The notes below the pieces were generated by a model. That model saw nothing but the letters and a program-made list of their open reading frames with translations. It was not told the origin of the DNA and searched no databases. A program made the translations under genes and the position numbers. Of a stretch of DNA of 64,000 nt, positions 10,495-23,033 are shown one piece after another. Each line of letters opens with the position of its first letter. Position 1 is the stretch's first letter. The DNA is from Pegoplata infirma (lineage: Eukaryota; Arthropoda; Insecta; Diptera; Anthomyiidae), in assembly GCA_963921195.1 (NCBI GenBank), contig OY992538.1:82211904-82275903 (forward strand), in the 5' to 3' direction.

Positions 10495-11325
10495 CCCAGG
10501 CAGAAACTGCCAACGGTTCCAAAGAAAAAGTCTCTGCAAAGCACTTTATTTTTTGTGTAGAAGGTAGTATGAATCGAAAAGTGCTTTCCAAGCGCTTTGC
10601 CAATGTTTTTCTATTTAAATCCGTTCAAAGTATAATTTTTTTATTAAAATTTATTAATTTTCAAAACAATTGGAATATTTTTTATTTCCCTGCAGGATAC
10701 GTGGCCGGTCCTTGATAGTTCTCATGATATGTCACTTATACACAATGACCTACATAGAGTCTCTGGACCTACATATTACAAACTTGACACCTTTTATATA
10801 AAAACACCTGTTTCTTTCGTGAGGAACTCCGGATACATACCCGTTTCGGTTCAATGCACTACTTTTTTTCGGGACTTTTCCAAATTTTTTCCTAAAAGCA
10901 TGTTTAATAAATTTTTTTATATTCCAAAGCGGAAAGAAAACTGCAAACAAATTTTTTGCGGGACTTAGAAAATTGTTCGAAGTTTGTTCAGAATTTTTTT
11001 ATCCTAATAAATGAGTCAACAAATTTTTTATCCTAATTCAATAAATTTCTTTATTCAAATAAACACCAAAAAAAGTTGTGTCTTATGGACTTATGTATAT
11101 AATTTATATACGTCCCATTTTTTTGTTCTAAAAGTGCTATAATAGTACCATATTTTTTGTTTTTAAAGCGCTTTCAAAGCGCTTTAAAATAGCAACGGCA
11201 TACCGTTTACCGTGGTTATCATTTTGGACGCTGGGAGAGTACTTAACTGTGATGCTTTGCCAGCACACAAGCGACCATAAAAGGTACTTTGCCAGCACTC
11301 TCCCGTTCGTATTTTTCTGCTTGGG
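10495..11325. mobile_element. CCCAGGCAGAAA-ended element with AAGCGCTTT motifs
   Basis: Ends CCCAGGCAGAAA and TTTTTCTGCTTGGG are inverted copies. Internal motifs AAGTGCTTTCCAAGCGCTTTG and AAGCGCTTTCAAAGCGCTTT occur near each end. TAGTT occurs just outside each end but with one extra base on the left, so the target duplication is unsure. A shared design with 37354-38293 (CCCAGCAGAAA ends, AGCGCT motifs) suggests related families. Overlapping 66- to 79-codon frames inside are not recognisable. Confidence 0.6.
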
Positions 11326-12300
11326 TAGTTTATTGGGTACAATCGAATTTACTTCAACCAAACATTTTGCTGGGAATATGAACTCATTGAAATGACTTTA
11401 AGGTTAAAATTTATGCATTTAAAATCAAATAATTTATTTATAGATAGTTATAAATTTGCCGCCCTTATTCAAAAAAAAATATAGATTTTTTATTTTAACC
11501 ATATGTCATGATATTTGTGACACATTTTGATAAAAAAAAGAAATAAAACAAAACTACATATAATTTACATTCCCATTTTCATTTAACATTTTTATTCCAC
11601 TTTACTTTAGAAACCCCTATGGTTTTTCATGTCATATTCGTTACTTCTAACTAAACCAAAATATGAAAACTTACATGTGACAGAAAAATATCTTATCAGA
11701 GTAAAAGTTTTTTTTTTTTTGATACCCTACAGTTAGAGATAGAGGGTATATATAAGTTTGTCTGTCCGTTTGTAACTCATCGAAATATTGGTCTGAAACG
11801 ATATGAAGTATAAATATGATTGATCAGTGATTGATTTTAAAACATTCTACACAGAAAAAAATAAAAAAAGTATTTGAGTAAATTTGTAATACTATTGAGT
11901 AAAAAAATACTTTATTTCGCACCAGTAAACGATTTAATAGTATTGAGCAAATTTTTAATAAAAACTTATTAAATGTTTGAAAAAAAATTGAGTAAATTTT
12001 TAATTGACACTATTAAAAATTTACTCAAGATTTATCTATTTATTTTTTTTTTAAAGTTTAAAAATATTTTTTTTTTACAAAAAAAAAAAACAAAAAACTT
12101 GTTTTTTCAAACTTTACCAAACATATTTATGTCTCAAAAACATAGGAAAATTTTATAAAGACGATTACAAACATTCATATACATACACAAAAAACTATAA
12201 ACTAAACAAGAATTAAAAAAACTATAAGAGTTTTAAAAAAATTAAAACAACTATTAAATTTTTATTAAATTATTTACTTAAACTGTTTTTAAAAAAAATT

Positions 12301-13917
12301 TTTATACCCTCCACTTAGTGATAGAGGGTATATATAAGTTTGTCATTCCGTTTGTAACTCATCGAAATATTGGTCTGGGACCCCATAAAGTAAATATATT
12401 CATGATGCCCGATCGATTTTAAGACATTCTAGCGATGTCCCTCTGTCCGTCTGTCTGTCTGTCTGTGGAAAATGCTCTCACGGACAAAATATTGCACAGA
12501 GATGACTAAAACTTAACATATTTATTGGAAGTTCTCCCGAGAAGTTTGGTATTGCATTTGAGCGATATCGGTTCAGCGCACAGTGGCCGAAATGACCAAT
12601 CTAGCGGCGCTTAATTCGGAAATGTAAAATAATAAAGACTAATGCTTATTTGCGATTATAAAATTTATAAAGAATTAATTTTTAAACTTTATTTATTTAT
12701 TTTTATGTATTTTTGGAAATTTATGTGAATATTGGGAGGGTGGTTTGTATGAGGCCTAGAAATTCAAATGGTCCGATTCCGTTAAAATTTAGAGCGATTG
12801 TTTATGAATATAAAAATCATTTATCGGTCGAATTTCAGGAGGATATCTTGAATAATAATTGTTAGGGGTATTTAAGTAAAACTTGAAGGGGACATTTACA
12901 GGGGGGCTATGGATTAACATGGATTGATTTTGTCAAAATTTAATAGGTTTTGTTCTTGCGATAAAAGAAATTTAAATTTCAAATTTCAGCCAAATCGATT
13001 GAAAATTGTGGTCTGTATCGCGTTTATACTGTTTATTTGGACAGGCAGATGGACCCTAAAAACCGAACAACTTGCGCGAACTAGCACGCCATACTGAAAC
13101 GTCACAACAAAAATAACCCAAAATAATAAACAAAACAGGAATTGGACCGAATACGATCGAATTTCAAAAGTTGCAGTCCATGAAACTATAGTTTATATCA
13201 CAAATGTAAACTTCTATAATGAACTAATAATAAACTAGATACACACAGGCCACAAACATTTATTTTTTAGTTAAAACATACCTTTTACTTTCAATTAAAA
13301 CTTTTTGGCTCAAAATGTATAAACAATTGACTTAAAAGTGTCAAAAAAAACTCACTGAGTAATTAGGCCCCAAATTCCTTTAATACACTTGCTGCGGAAA
13401 ATGTATATTTGATAGCTTACAGCTGTGCGAATATTAAGAGAAAAACAAAAGTGAAAACGTTAATTTTCTCTGTAAAGTATAGGTAATCGATACAGTGCAA
13501 AACATTTATCAGTTTTAATTTTTTAATTTTGACTTAAACGCCGCTAGATCAGTGATTTCGGCCACAGCGCAGCGGTTCAAAAGTTATGAACGAAAATGTA
13601 ATCACACCTCAAAAATTTCAGTACATTCAACATAACCTAAAAATACAAAATGCTTTAATTCGGCTTCTGTTTGACATATGTCAACATAATTGAACACCAA
13701 ATGGTATTTAAACAAGTACGAACATATTTTTTGACAAAAAAAGAAAAAAATCGCGGATTTTTTTTTACCAACATTTTTTTTGCGGAATTTTTTTTTCAAA
13801 TTTTTTTTTTTTTTAAAGTTATTTCCTTTTAAATAAAGCTTTTTTGCAATAATCTTTTTGAAATTGTGGAGGGTATTACTACATTCGGCAAGGCCGAATT
13901 TAACTTTTTTACTTGTT
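12301..13917 (-). mobile_element. second AACAAGTAA-family copy, nested, interrupted by Transib-like element
   Basis: Left part 12301-12578 (TACCCTCCACTTAGTGATAG to TCGGTTCAG), then 13575-13917 (GTTCAAAAGTTATGAACG to the hairpin ATTCGGCAAGGCCGAAT and TTTACTTGTTG). Removing 12579-13569 plus one 5-bp repeat restores GGTTCAGCGGTTCAAA, identical to the copy at 7846-8449. Confidence 0.8.
12579..13569. mobile_element. Transib-like non-autonomous element, 991 bp
   Basis: Starts CACAGTGGCCGAAAT and ends ATTTCGGCCACAGCG; the inner inverted repeat continues as ATCTAGCGGCG / CGCCGCTAGAT. Both sides carry the 5-bp repeat CAGCG (12574-12578, 13570-13574). Five-bp GC-rich duplications and a CAC(A)RTG start are the known signature of the Transib superfamily. 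The interior includes a piece of another dispersed repeat (GGAGGGTGGTTTGTATG, shared with 28200). No transposase frame. A longer copy is at 49088-52037. Confidence 0.75.
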
Positions 13918-14060
13918 GTTCTTAAATTTAATCAAATTTGTTTTCTCCATATTTTTTTCTGTGTAGCGATGTCTGCCTGTCTGTTGAAATTGCGATCACG
14001 GCCAAAATATTACTGATTGTGAGATATGACTGAAGCTTAACATATTTACTTGTTATATTT

Positions 14061-15430
14061 ACTAAATCCACTTTGTTTAATATTATTTCGTGGTTTTACT
14101 AATGTATTACAATTTAAGTTTGGAGTAAAATTTTGTGTGAGAAAACTAAGTAAAAAGAATAAAAATATGCGAAAGTGTATTTTTTTTAACATGTATACTA
14201 CAGTCACGTAAATTTAAGAGAATTTAAGTGATAGTTACACGTGATTCAGCAAAAATTGTTATTTATGAAAATTTTCATAAATTCCATTTAAGGTTTCAAT
14301 TTTCCTTAACTTGCCTTCTGCTATTCCACATTTAAACAATGAATACTTTCATATATTTCATGCACAACTTAATAAAACGTTTTAAACACGTTCTGCTAAT
14401 ATTTTCATTACTTAATAGTTTCATTGAAAGGAACTCTAATGACACCAGTTTCATTGATCAAATGAAACCAGTCTTCCTTCGGTTGAAAACATTAGTAATT
14501 TTTCATTAAGTTAATTCCAATTTTCATTACTTTCAAGAAGCTTTTTTTTAGTGCAACATTTTTTTCAAAATTAATTTCTTTTACCAATTTTTTTAACCAA
14601 TTTTTTTCATAAAATTTTTCTTAATTTTTTTATTTTTTTTTTTTCAAATAAATTTCTTTCCAATAATCTTTTTGACATTGTGAAGGGTATCAATACGTTC
14701 GGTAAGGCCGAATTTAACTTTTTACACACATTTTTTTTTTTTTTTCCTAAACTCAATGTAATAATATTGAGTTTGAAATATTTTCGTTACAAAATCCCCC
14801 ATTTTACATGGGTGGTCAAAATATGAATTATGATTTAAAAACGTGGTGTTTTTGTTTGTTTTAAACGCCAAAAGGTGTTAGTTTTATCTTTGTATACAGT
14901 AAATGACCTAAATGTGAAATTGATTATGAATATAAATATTTTTTTTTCAAAATAAAAAAGAAAATAATTTCTGATTTATTACAAAAATTTCTAATAATTC
15001 TTTCTGTTTCTGTTTTTTTTTAATTCTCATTGCAGGTAAAATAAATTTTGTTTTTAGAAGATTAAAAAATGCAACTTTTGGGTGTAATTTTTTGTGTGTT
15101 ATAACACGTGAGTATAAACTATTGAACTGTAAAGATATTTCTGCTCTATTTATAACTTAAAAAGATATAAAAACCATTGGATTGATATATATTTTGCATG
15201 CAACTACAGTGGGACAAAAATGCAAATTCTCAAAACAAAAACCATAATTTGAAAGAATTTGCTATGCCAAGAAATTCAGCTGTATAAGAGATTTTTCTCA
15301 ACGGGAATGTTTTTTAAGAAATATGATTCAGAATCTGAAACTTTTTTTATACACAGAAAAAAAACATATAAGAAAACTAAATTTTTTTTATATCATTTTC
15401 GGGAAACGGGTCTCAGGTTCGTACATGGAC
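14061..15430. other. AT-rich DNA with repeat remnants
   Basis: No gene. Near 14670-14725, GAAGGGTATCAATACGTTCG and GGTAAGGCCGAATTTAACTTTT is a short remnant of the dispersed AACAAGTAA family. The rest is A/T tracts without identified termini. Confidence 0.4.
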
Positions 15431-15492
15431 CGATTGGATATATATAGTTTGTAACTCATCGAAATATCGGTCATGTACCCCATTAAGTATAT

Positions 15493-18400
15493 GGGGCATT
15501 CCATGTCAAATAGGACACTTTGAAATTTTTTTTTTTTATTTTCCCAATTTGTTTACAGTTTTTAGTACCCTTCGAAAACTCCTTCGTGGTAAATTTTCAT
15601 ATTTTTTTGATGACCCGTTCAAAAGATATCGAATTTTTAAAAATTGGTAGTTTGCTCCTTTACTCAAACTTCTTTTACTCATAACTTCTTCAATAATGGT
15701 CCAAATTTCAATTTTTTTTTTCAAATTTTTGTTTTTTTGCGTACTTTTAAAAAAAAAAAATCCAAAAAAAATCTTAAAACGCTCTACACCATTTCCAATT
15801 GTATTTTAAAAATTTCCAAATGTATTTTAAAATTGTCCAAATGTATTTTAAAATTGTCCAAATATAATTTAAAATTGTCCAAATGAATTTTAAAATTATC
15901 CAAATGTATTTTAAAATTGTCCAAATGTATTTTAAAATTGTCCTACTAAATTTTAAAATTGTTCAAATGTATTTTAAAATTGTCCAAATGTATTTTAAAA
16001 TTGTCCAAATGCATTTTAAAATTATCCAAATGTATTTTAAAATTGTCCAAATGTAGTTTAAAATTTTCCAAATGTATTTTAAAATTGTCCAAATGTATTT
16101 TAAAAATTTCCAAATGAATTTTAAAATTGTCCAAATGTATTTTAAAATTGTCCAAATATAATTTAAAATTGTCCAAATGAATTTTAAAATTATCCAAATG
16201 TATTTTAAAATTGTCCAAATTTATTTTCAAAATTGTCCAAATGTATTTTAAAATTGTCCAAATGTATTTTTAAATTGTCCAAATGTAGTTTGAAATTTTC
16301 AAAATGTATTTTAAAATTGTCCAAATGTATTTTAAAATTGTCCAATTGTATTTTAAAATTGTACAAATGTATTTTAAAATATTCTACATAGAATTACACA
16401 TAGAATATTTTAAAATACATTTGGAAAATTTTAAAATACAATTAGACAATTTTAAAATACATTTGGACAATTTTAAAATACATTTGGACAATTTTAAACT
16501 ACATTTGGACATATTTAAAATACATTTGGACAATTTTAAAATACATGTGAACAATTTTGAAAATACATTTGGAAATTTTTAAAATACAATTGGACAATTT
16601 TAAAATACATTTGGAAATTTAGAAAATACATTTGGAAAATTTTAAAATACATTTGGACAATTTTAAAATACATTTGGAAAGTTTTAAACTACATTTGGAA
16701 AATTTTAAACTACATTTAGACAATTTTAAAAACATTTGGACAATTTTAAAATACATTTGGACAATTTTAAAATACATTTGGACAATTTTAAAATTTATTT
16801 GGACAATTTTAAAATACATTTGGACAATTTTAAAATACATTTGGACAATTTTAAAATTCATTTCGACAATTTTAAAATATATTTAGACAATTTTAAAATA
16901 CATTTGGACAATTTTAAAATACATTTGGAAATTTTTAAAATACAATTGGAAATGGTGTAGTATGCGATTTTTAAGTTTTAAAACTTAAATCTCATTTTTG
17001 AAAATGTTTGTACTCTTTGATTTTTTTGAAATTTTTTTGTGTAAAACATCTATCGATTCTACAAATTTTTTGCCCAGGAGGATCGTGGGATAATGATTAT
17101 TACTATTTTTTTAATTTTTTTAAAAATATTTATTGTAATTTTTGAATCTTAAAATCATTTCTACTGCTCCAATGGTGCGTCATAGAGGGGTCCATTATAA
17201 GACCGACCCCCATTAATTTTTACGTCTTAACATTTCTTTGGAACAACCTAATACCCTATCTCCAATTTATAAGGGGGCTCCACACAAAACGACATTTTTT
17301 GAAATTTGCTCCAACCGCTCTAACTGCCCTAATAGTGCCCTTAGAGCAACAAAATGTTTGACCGACCCACAATATTTTTTAAGTCCAAACATTTTCTCTA
17401 AACACACCTACTCTCTATCTTTAACTGTTAAGGCAGTCCCCATACATTTTTTTATTTTTTGTAAATTTGTTTTATTTAATCAGCTTCTACCGGTCCAATG
17501 GCGGTCCCCATACAATTTTTTTTTTTTTTGTAGATTTGTTTATTTAATCAGCTTCTACCGGTCCAATGGTGCTTCCGAGAGGGGTCAATAGCGAGACCGA
17601 CCCCCATTTATTTTTACCCTACAACATTTTTTGAAAATATACCTACGCCCTATCTTCACTCCCTAAGTAGGCTCCCATACAAAATTACATTTTAATAAAA
17701 TTTGCTCCAACTGTTATTTGTATGGGAGCCTGCTTAGGGAGTGGAGATAGGGCGTAGGTATGTTTTAAAAAAATGATGTAGGGTAAAAATAAATGGGGGT
17801 CGGTCTCACTAATGACCCCTCTCGGAAGCACCATTGGACCGGTAGAAGCTGATTAAATAAAACAAATCTACAAAAAAATTGTATGGGGACCGCCTTAACA
17901 GTTAAAGATAGAGGGTAGGTGTGTTCAGAGAAAATGTTTGGACTAAAAAAATATTGTGGGTCGGTCATACATTTGATTGCTCTAAGGCAGTTAGAGCGGT
18001 TGGAGCAAATTTTAAAAAATGTCGTTTTGTGTGGGAGCCCCCTTAGAAATTGGAGATAGGGTATTAGTTTGTTCCAAAGAAATGTTAAGACAAAAAAATT
18101 AATGGGGGTCGGTCTTTTAAAGGACCCCTCTATGACGCACATTTGTAGCAGAAGAAATGATTTAAAGATTGGAAAATTACAATAAAATTTTTTCAAAAAA
18201 TTTTAAAAAATATTAATAATCGTAATCCCACGATCCTCCTGGGCAAACAATTTGTAGAATCGATAGAAGTTTTACACAAAAAAATTTCAAAGAGTACAAA
18301 CATTTTCAAAAATGAGATTTAAATTTTAAAACTTAAAAATCGCATACTAGAGCGCTTTTAAGAATTTTTTAGGATTTTTTTTAAAAAGTTCGTAAAAAAA

Positions 18401-18644
18401 CAAAAATTTTGAAAAAAAAACAATTTGAAATTTGGACCATTATTGAAGAAGTTATCATTAAAAGAAGTTTGAGTAAAGGAGCAAACTACCTATTTTTAAA
18501 AATTCGATATCTTTTGAACGTGTCATCAAAAAAATCTGAAAATTTAGCTCGAAGGAGTTTTCGAAGGGTACTAAAAACTGGTAACAAATTAGGAAAATCT
18601 AAAAAAAAAATTTTTTAAGTGTCCGATTTGACATGGAATGCCCC
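15493..18644. mobile_element. large foldback element, about 1-kb arms
   Basis: Starts GGGGCATTCCATGTCAAAT and ends ATTTGACATGGAATGCCCC. The arms stay complementary to a centre near 17,710: outer block GAAAACTCCTTCG..., a middle block with AGGAGGATCGTGGGATWA, and an inner block with ACCGGTCCAATGG and TAGGGCGTAGGTAT. The left arm is longer because it holds the 21-bp-repeat element 15787-16957. Flanking ATAT tracts obscure the target duplication. Frames at 17238-17591 and 17765-18196 mirror each other across the centre and are not genes. Confidence 0.85.
15787..16957. mobile_element. second foldback element of 21-bp tandem repeats, 1,171 bp
   Basis: Same termini as 8972-10184 (CACCATTTCCAATTG / CAATTGGAAATGGTG), same 21-bp unit and the same kind of centre (ATTCTACATAGAATTACACATAGAATATT, about 16,380-16,410). 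TA lies on both sides (15785-15786, 16958-16959). It sits in the left arm of the 15493-18644 foldback. The right arm keeps the unoccupied site (GCGCTCTAGTATGCG in reverse complement, TA at 18348-18349), which proves the TA duplication and exact ends. Confidence 0.9.
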
Positions 18645-18836
18645 ATATATTATTGATCAGTAATAGATTTTAAGATAAAAATTATACGGATATGACTGAA
18701 ACTTAACATATTTATTTCTTGTTGCCCCGAGAAGTTTGGTATTGCATTTTAGCAATATCGGTTCATTGGTTCAAAAGTTATGAACGAAAATGTAGGGGCA
18801 CCTCAAAAATGTTGGTACATTCAACATAATCTAAAA

Positions 18837-19420
18837 ATGAGGCATTCCACACCAAATGTCCAGCGAAAAAAAACATGCGTGTCGTAAACTTCTGAATAGG
18901 TTGTTTGGATCGCCCTATATGGAACTTAGAAAATTGCGTTTTTGATTTTTCAATTTTTCAAAAACTGGGCTTAGGAGGCGTGGTCAAATATTGAAAAAAA
19001 ATTGTGAAATTTGTGGCGAGTTGCCTTGTTGATTAAATATTTATCACATTAAAACGGAATGCAGCATAATCTCAAAAATTTACATTCTTATATAGTTTTG
19101 AATGGGCTATCAATTAATTTTTTTTTTTTTTTTTTGAAAATTATCAGAACCCGTTCTGAAATTATCCAGTTTTTAAAAAAGTCAATTTATCAAAAATCCT
19201 TCCACTTTTTTTTATTTTTTAAAGTTTAGATGTTTGTCCATCAACACAAAAAAAATTCAGAAACACGTTCTTCGTTTTTTTTTCGCGAAAATCGCATTTG
19301 AATTTTAAATTTCATAACAATTTTGTAATTTGCTTGTATTTTCTTGTTTCAATAGAGCGTATGAGTAATATGTATGCAATTAATAATACTCATTCGCAAC
19401 GTAAGAATTATTTTTTTCAG
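18837..19420. mobile_element. half of a GAGGCATTCC-ended foldback element
   Basis: GAGGCATTCCACACCAAATG, TCTGAATAGGTTGT, CCCTATATGGAACTTAG and AATAATACTCATTCGCAACGT follow the same order as the left arm of 49391-51342. The sequence diverges just after the palindrome centre, so the other arm is missing. Confidence 0.75.
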
Positions 19421-21400
19421 ATTTTCTCATTGTACAATAGGGTGGCTCGTTTTTTAGCTTTTCTCTCTGATCAAATTCTAATACCCGCCAAAAGTGTCGG
19501 TCCCCTAAGGGTAACACACATGCAAAATATCATTCCGATCGGATTTTATCTTCTGTCTCCACTTTGAGCCTCAAAATTGAGGTTTTTGCAAAAAAGGACT
19601 TTTAAAAAAAAAAAAAAAATTAAGTTTTTTTTATTAAAATAATTAAAAAATTATTTTTGTATAATATTTGATCGTAAATACTTAAATATGAAATTTAAAG
19701 ATTTTACGATATCATTAACCCGTTCAAACTTGATACCAAAAAAATGGCATGATTTTTTGTAAACAAAGAAACGATTTAATTGTTTAATAATTTTAGTACA
19801 CCTAAGTGTATAGTAATGAGATATAAAAATAATTGAAAATTTCCTTTGTTTACAAAAAATTGGTGGTCAAAAGAATTGGAGGTCAAAAAATTCGGATTTC
19901 TTCGACTGCATTTTAAAAATGTTGAGTTTTGTTTGGGTTATTGAAAAAATTATTTAATAAATGAATATTAACTATTGGACTATTTTTTTAAATTTTTCAT
20001 GTTTGAGCTTGGATAAAATCGATTTAAAAATATTTTTAAGAAATTTTCTAAAAAAGATCTTTCAATAAATTCAATTTCCATTTCGACCCTCGTAGCACAT
20101 TTAATATTTAGACAATCTGAACGCCATTAAGCTTTAATTAAAGCTTGATTAATTACATACACAGGACTTTTAACAAAAATACTTATTTGATAATAATTAT
20201 GTCTATTTTGGTTAACTTTGTCTTGAATGGATTGCTAAATAATATCTTTCACACGAAATAAGCTGCGAGTCACTGTACGTCAGAACACACCAAGGCCCAA
20301 AACTTAACAGAAACGCCAATACAGCATTTTTAAAACAAAAAAGTCAGAGTTGAAGAATTTTCCGAAACGTAAAATAACTGACTTAGAACTCGAATGATTT
20401 TTCTTTGCGAATATATAAATTACTTTAAATCATTTGTTTACTCAAACATTTTCCCCCATCCACTACACTGTCAGCACTCAATTTTCCGTATTTAATTATT
20501 TTTATAACTAAATTATAACGGAAACTATAAATCCTAATTGCTTTTTAAACAAATTTGTGTTTATTTTCCCACAAATTTAATTCCAAAATTAAAAACAAAA
20601 AGTTTTCAATTTAAAATGTTTCACCTTCGTTCAGTAGTGCAAACTTAATTTAGTTTTTATGTGTCAGTTTATCTTTAGCTTTTTTTTCAACTGTCAACAG
20701 TTTGACAACTTAATTTTCCTTATGTGGCATAATCTTTAAAATGAAAAAAAAAAAACTACTGCAACATTTAGAATACAGACCAACATTTTATGTGTAAAGT
20801 AGGTATAGCAAATATTGTTTCTTTCCATGCTATTTCAACTGCAAACCCTTTCCTTTTTTGCCTCCTTTTCACCTCATTTTATGACATTTTTCTTCGTTTT
20901 TTTTTATTTATTTTTTTTAATTGAAAGTTTGTTTTTTTTTTAATAATTATTACCCTACTTTTTCTTTATGTTGACTTAATCCATTTTCTCATCATATGAT
21001 GATTTTTTTTTTCATTATACTTCTTCAACTTCAAAAGGGTCATCAGTTTTGTTTTTTTTTTTCTTGTTGCCGCACCATAAATATCTGCTTGACTTTTTAT
21101 TCTGTTGTTGGAAATTCATGTCAAGTTGTCATTAGTTTCATTACAGTTTTGTTATATAATGTTTATAGTTTTGTGTTTTATTTTTTGTTATAATTGTTGT
21201 AATCTTCTTGTAACATTTTATCCCTGACATATTTAAGTTAAAACCATCATTTAATATGCCACAAAATGTGGCAAACAAAAGGAAATGAGTGCTACTTTTT
21301 TTGTTTTAAGTTTTCATTATAAGAATATTTTCTTTTTATCTTAATTCCATTAAAAATTTACACAAATTCTGTTAAAATCGCTGAACTTCTTTATTTTTAT
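19421..21400. other. AT-rich, mostly unique-looking DNA
   Basis: No gene. The sequence is T-rich and pyrimidine-tract-rich with few repeats of other window segments, especially 20,100-21,400. This may be host intron or intergenic DNA. No splice-bounded coding exon was supported. Confidence 0.4.
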
Positions 21401-21417
21401 ATCCACCACTTAATAAT

Positions 21418-21795
21418 AAAGGTCTTGATTAAAATTTTTGCTATTTTTTGTTACAAATTTTCAACACACCAGATTTTTTTTTCGCTTTAATTTATTTGAA
21501 TAGATTAATTCAAAAATATACAAAATAATCGGCCTTTACTTTTTTTTATTGTTGGCAACATATTGGAAAGCAAAAAAGATGAATTTTTTGATAATTTTGT
21601 CATAAGCTTACAATTTATTTGTTAAATCAATCATTATTTTGATTGACTTTAAACAAAAAATTGATCAAAATCGAAAAAATGTTTGATTGAAAAAAATTTC
21701 AATCAATCACCTGCAATTTGATGATGGTATAACAATTTTTTTAATTGGAGGAATTTCAATCAAAAAATTGATTGAATCCGCGTTTTTGTTGTAAT
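21418..21795 (-). mobile_element. truncated copy of the 41565-42005 element
   Basis: Reverse complement of the central and left part of 41565-42005. Shared blocks include ATCAATCACCTRCAATTTGATGATTGG-type sequence, GAGGAATTTCAATCAAAAAATTGA and AATCCGCGTTTTTGTTG. It lacks the CACAGAAAA terminus on its right side. Confidence 0.65.
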
Positions 21796-23033
21796 TTTTA
21801 AGAAAAAATTTAAGTTTTTAAACATTTTTTGTTACATTTTTTTCGCAATAGTTTTTACATAGTATTTTTTCGAATTTTAGTTTTTTGCCATTTTGACGCT
21901 TTTTTTGGTATTTTTTGCAGATTTTTTCTTAATCGTACCTAGACGTACTTTTTTTGTGTCCTGTTGACGTATTTTTTTAGAGTTGGCAAAAGAGAACTTG
22001 GTGTTTCAGTTGTCACTTTTTTCATATTAACACAAATTCCAAGAAAACAAACTTCAAAAGGATTAGCCTCGCTAAAATATTCTTCAATCACATCCGTAGC
22101 TGTAGAACGATCATTTTCATTTTTTTTTTTTTTCAAATTGTTTTAGATCGAATAGACTCATCTTTACTTTTGATAACACAGGCACAAAAAATAAAAAAGT
22201 GTCCAGACCCAGAGGGTAGACCCAGTTATTTCTAGGTTTTTGAGGTCGCTGAATCCAAATATGCCCATAAAAAATCATTTCAATTGCGAGTTTTTCCCCT
22301 AACCCCCCCCCCCCCCCCCCTTACAACCCCCCGGAGGGTTGACTTTTAATTCCCATACAAACTTAAAATTAATGTGTACTTTTATGTTTTTTTGGCCACT
22401 TAACCCTAAAATGACAACAAAAAAAATTATGTGACCCTTCCTTCCACCCCTAGCTCCCCTGAAAGGGGATGAATTTTGAGTGTTCATAAAAAATCAAGAT
22501 GTATAAGGATTTCTATATTTTTTGGGCCGCTAATATGAATATGACTTCAAAAAATGTATAATACCCCTCCCTCACCCATTACCACGCCCTAGAGGGGATT
22601 TAATTTTGAAATTTTCAATAAAACTTAGGATGTAGACTAAAATAATTATGAAGGTAAATTTCAAAATTAAATCCCCTATAGGTGCTAGAGAGTGAGGGAG
22701 GGGTATTATACATTTTGTGTAGTCATATTCGGTTTAAACGGTCCAAAAAAACATAGAAATCCATATACATCTTAATTTTTATGAACACTCAAAATTCCTC
22801 CCCTTTCAGGGAGTTGTAAGGGCGTGCTAGGGGTTGAGGGAAGGGTCACATAATTTTTTTATTGTCATTTTAGGGTTTAGCTGCCAAAAAAACATAAAAT
22901 TACATATGTAATTTTAAATTTGTTTGAGAATTAAAAGTCAATCCCCCGGGGGGTTAGAAGGGGCGGTAGGGAAAAACTGGCAATTGAAATGATTTTTATG
23001 GGCATATTTGGATTCAGCGACCCAAAAAACCTA

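Larger units (their letters stand above)
11850..13963. mobile_element. CACAGAAAA-ended element, TA duplication, 2,114 bp with nested inserts
   Basis: Starts CACAGAAAAAAATAAAA and ends ATATTTTTTTCTGTG, with TA on both sides (11848-11849, 13964-13965). It carries its own TTGAGTAAATTT repeats near the left end and contains a second AACAAGTAA-family copy (12301-13917), itself interrupted. The same terminus begins the 441-bp element at 41565-42005. No coding frame. Confidence 0.75.
11723..14060 (-). mobile_element. dispersed AACAAGTAA-family copy, interrupted
   Basis: The left part is 11723-11849 (GATAGAGGGTATATATAAG ... TTAAAACATTC). It resumes at 13964 as TAGCGATGTCTGCCTG and fades after CTTAACATATTTACTTG near 14055. 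Removing the CACAGAAAA element (11850-13963) and one TA restores AACATTCTAGCGATGTC, as in the uninterrupted copies, which fixes the insertion site. Confidence 0.75.
15432..18836 (-). mobile_element. AACAAGTAA-family copy split by a 3.15-kb foldback
   Basis: Left part 15432-15492 (GTTTGTAACTCATCGAAATATC ... ATTAAGTATAT), resuming at 18645 with ATATATTATTGATCAG and running to TTCAACATAATCTAAAAAT at 18836, where a second foldback family begins (GAGGCATTCCACACC). Confidence 0.7.

Noticed and set aside
17238..18196. 117- and 143-codon frames with similar peptides on opposite strands
   Set aside because: They are mirror images across the centre of the 15493-18644 foldback; the similarity is due to the inverted arms.
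20996..21193. 65-codon frame rich in Phe/Ile/Leu resembling a membrane peptide
   Set aside because: T-rich low-complexity translation; no family resemblance, and expected from composition.
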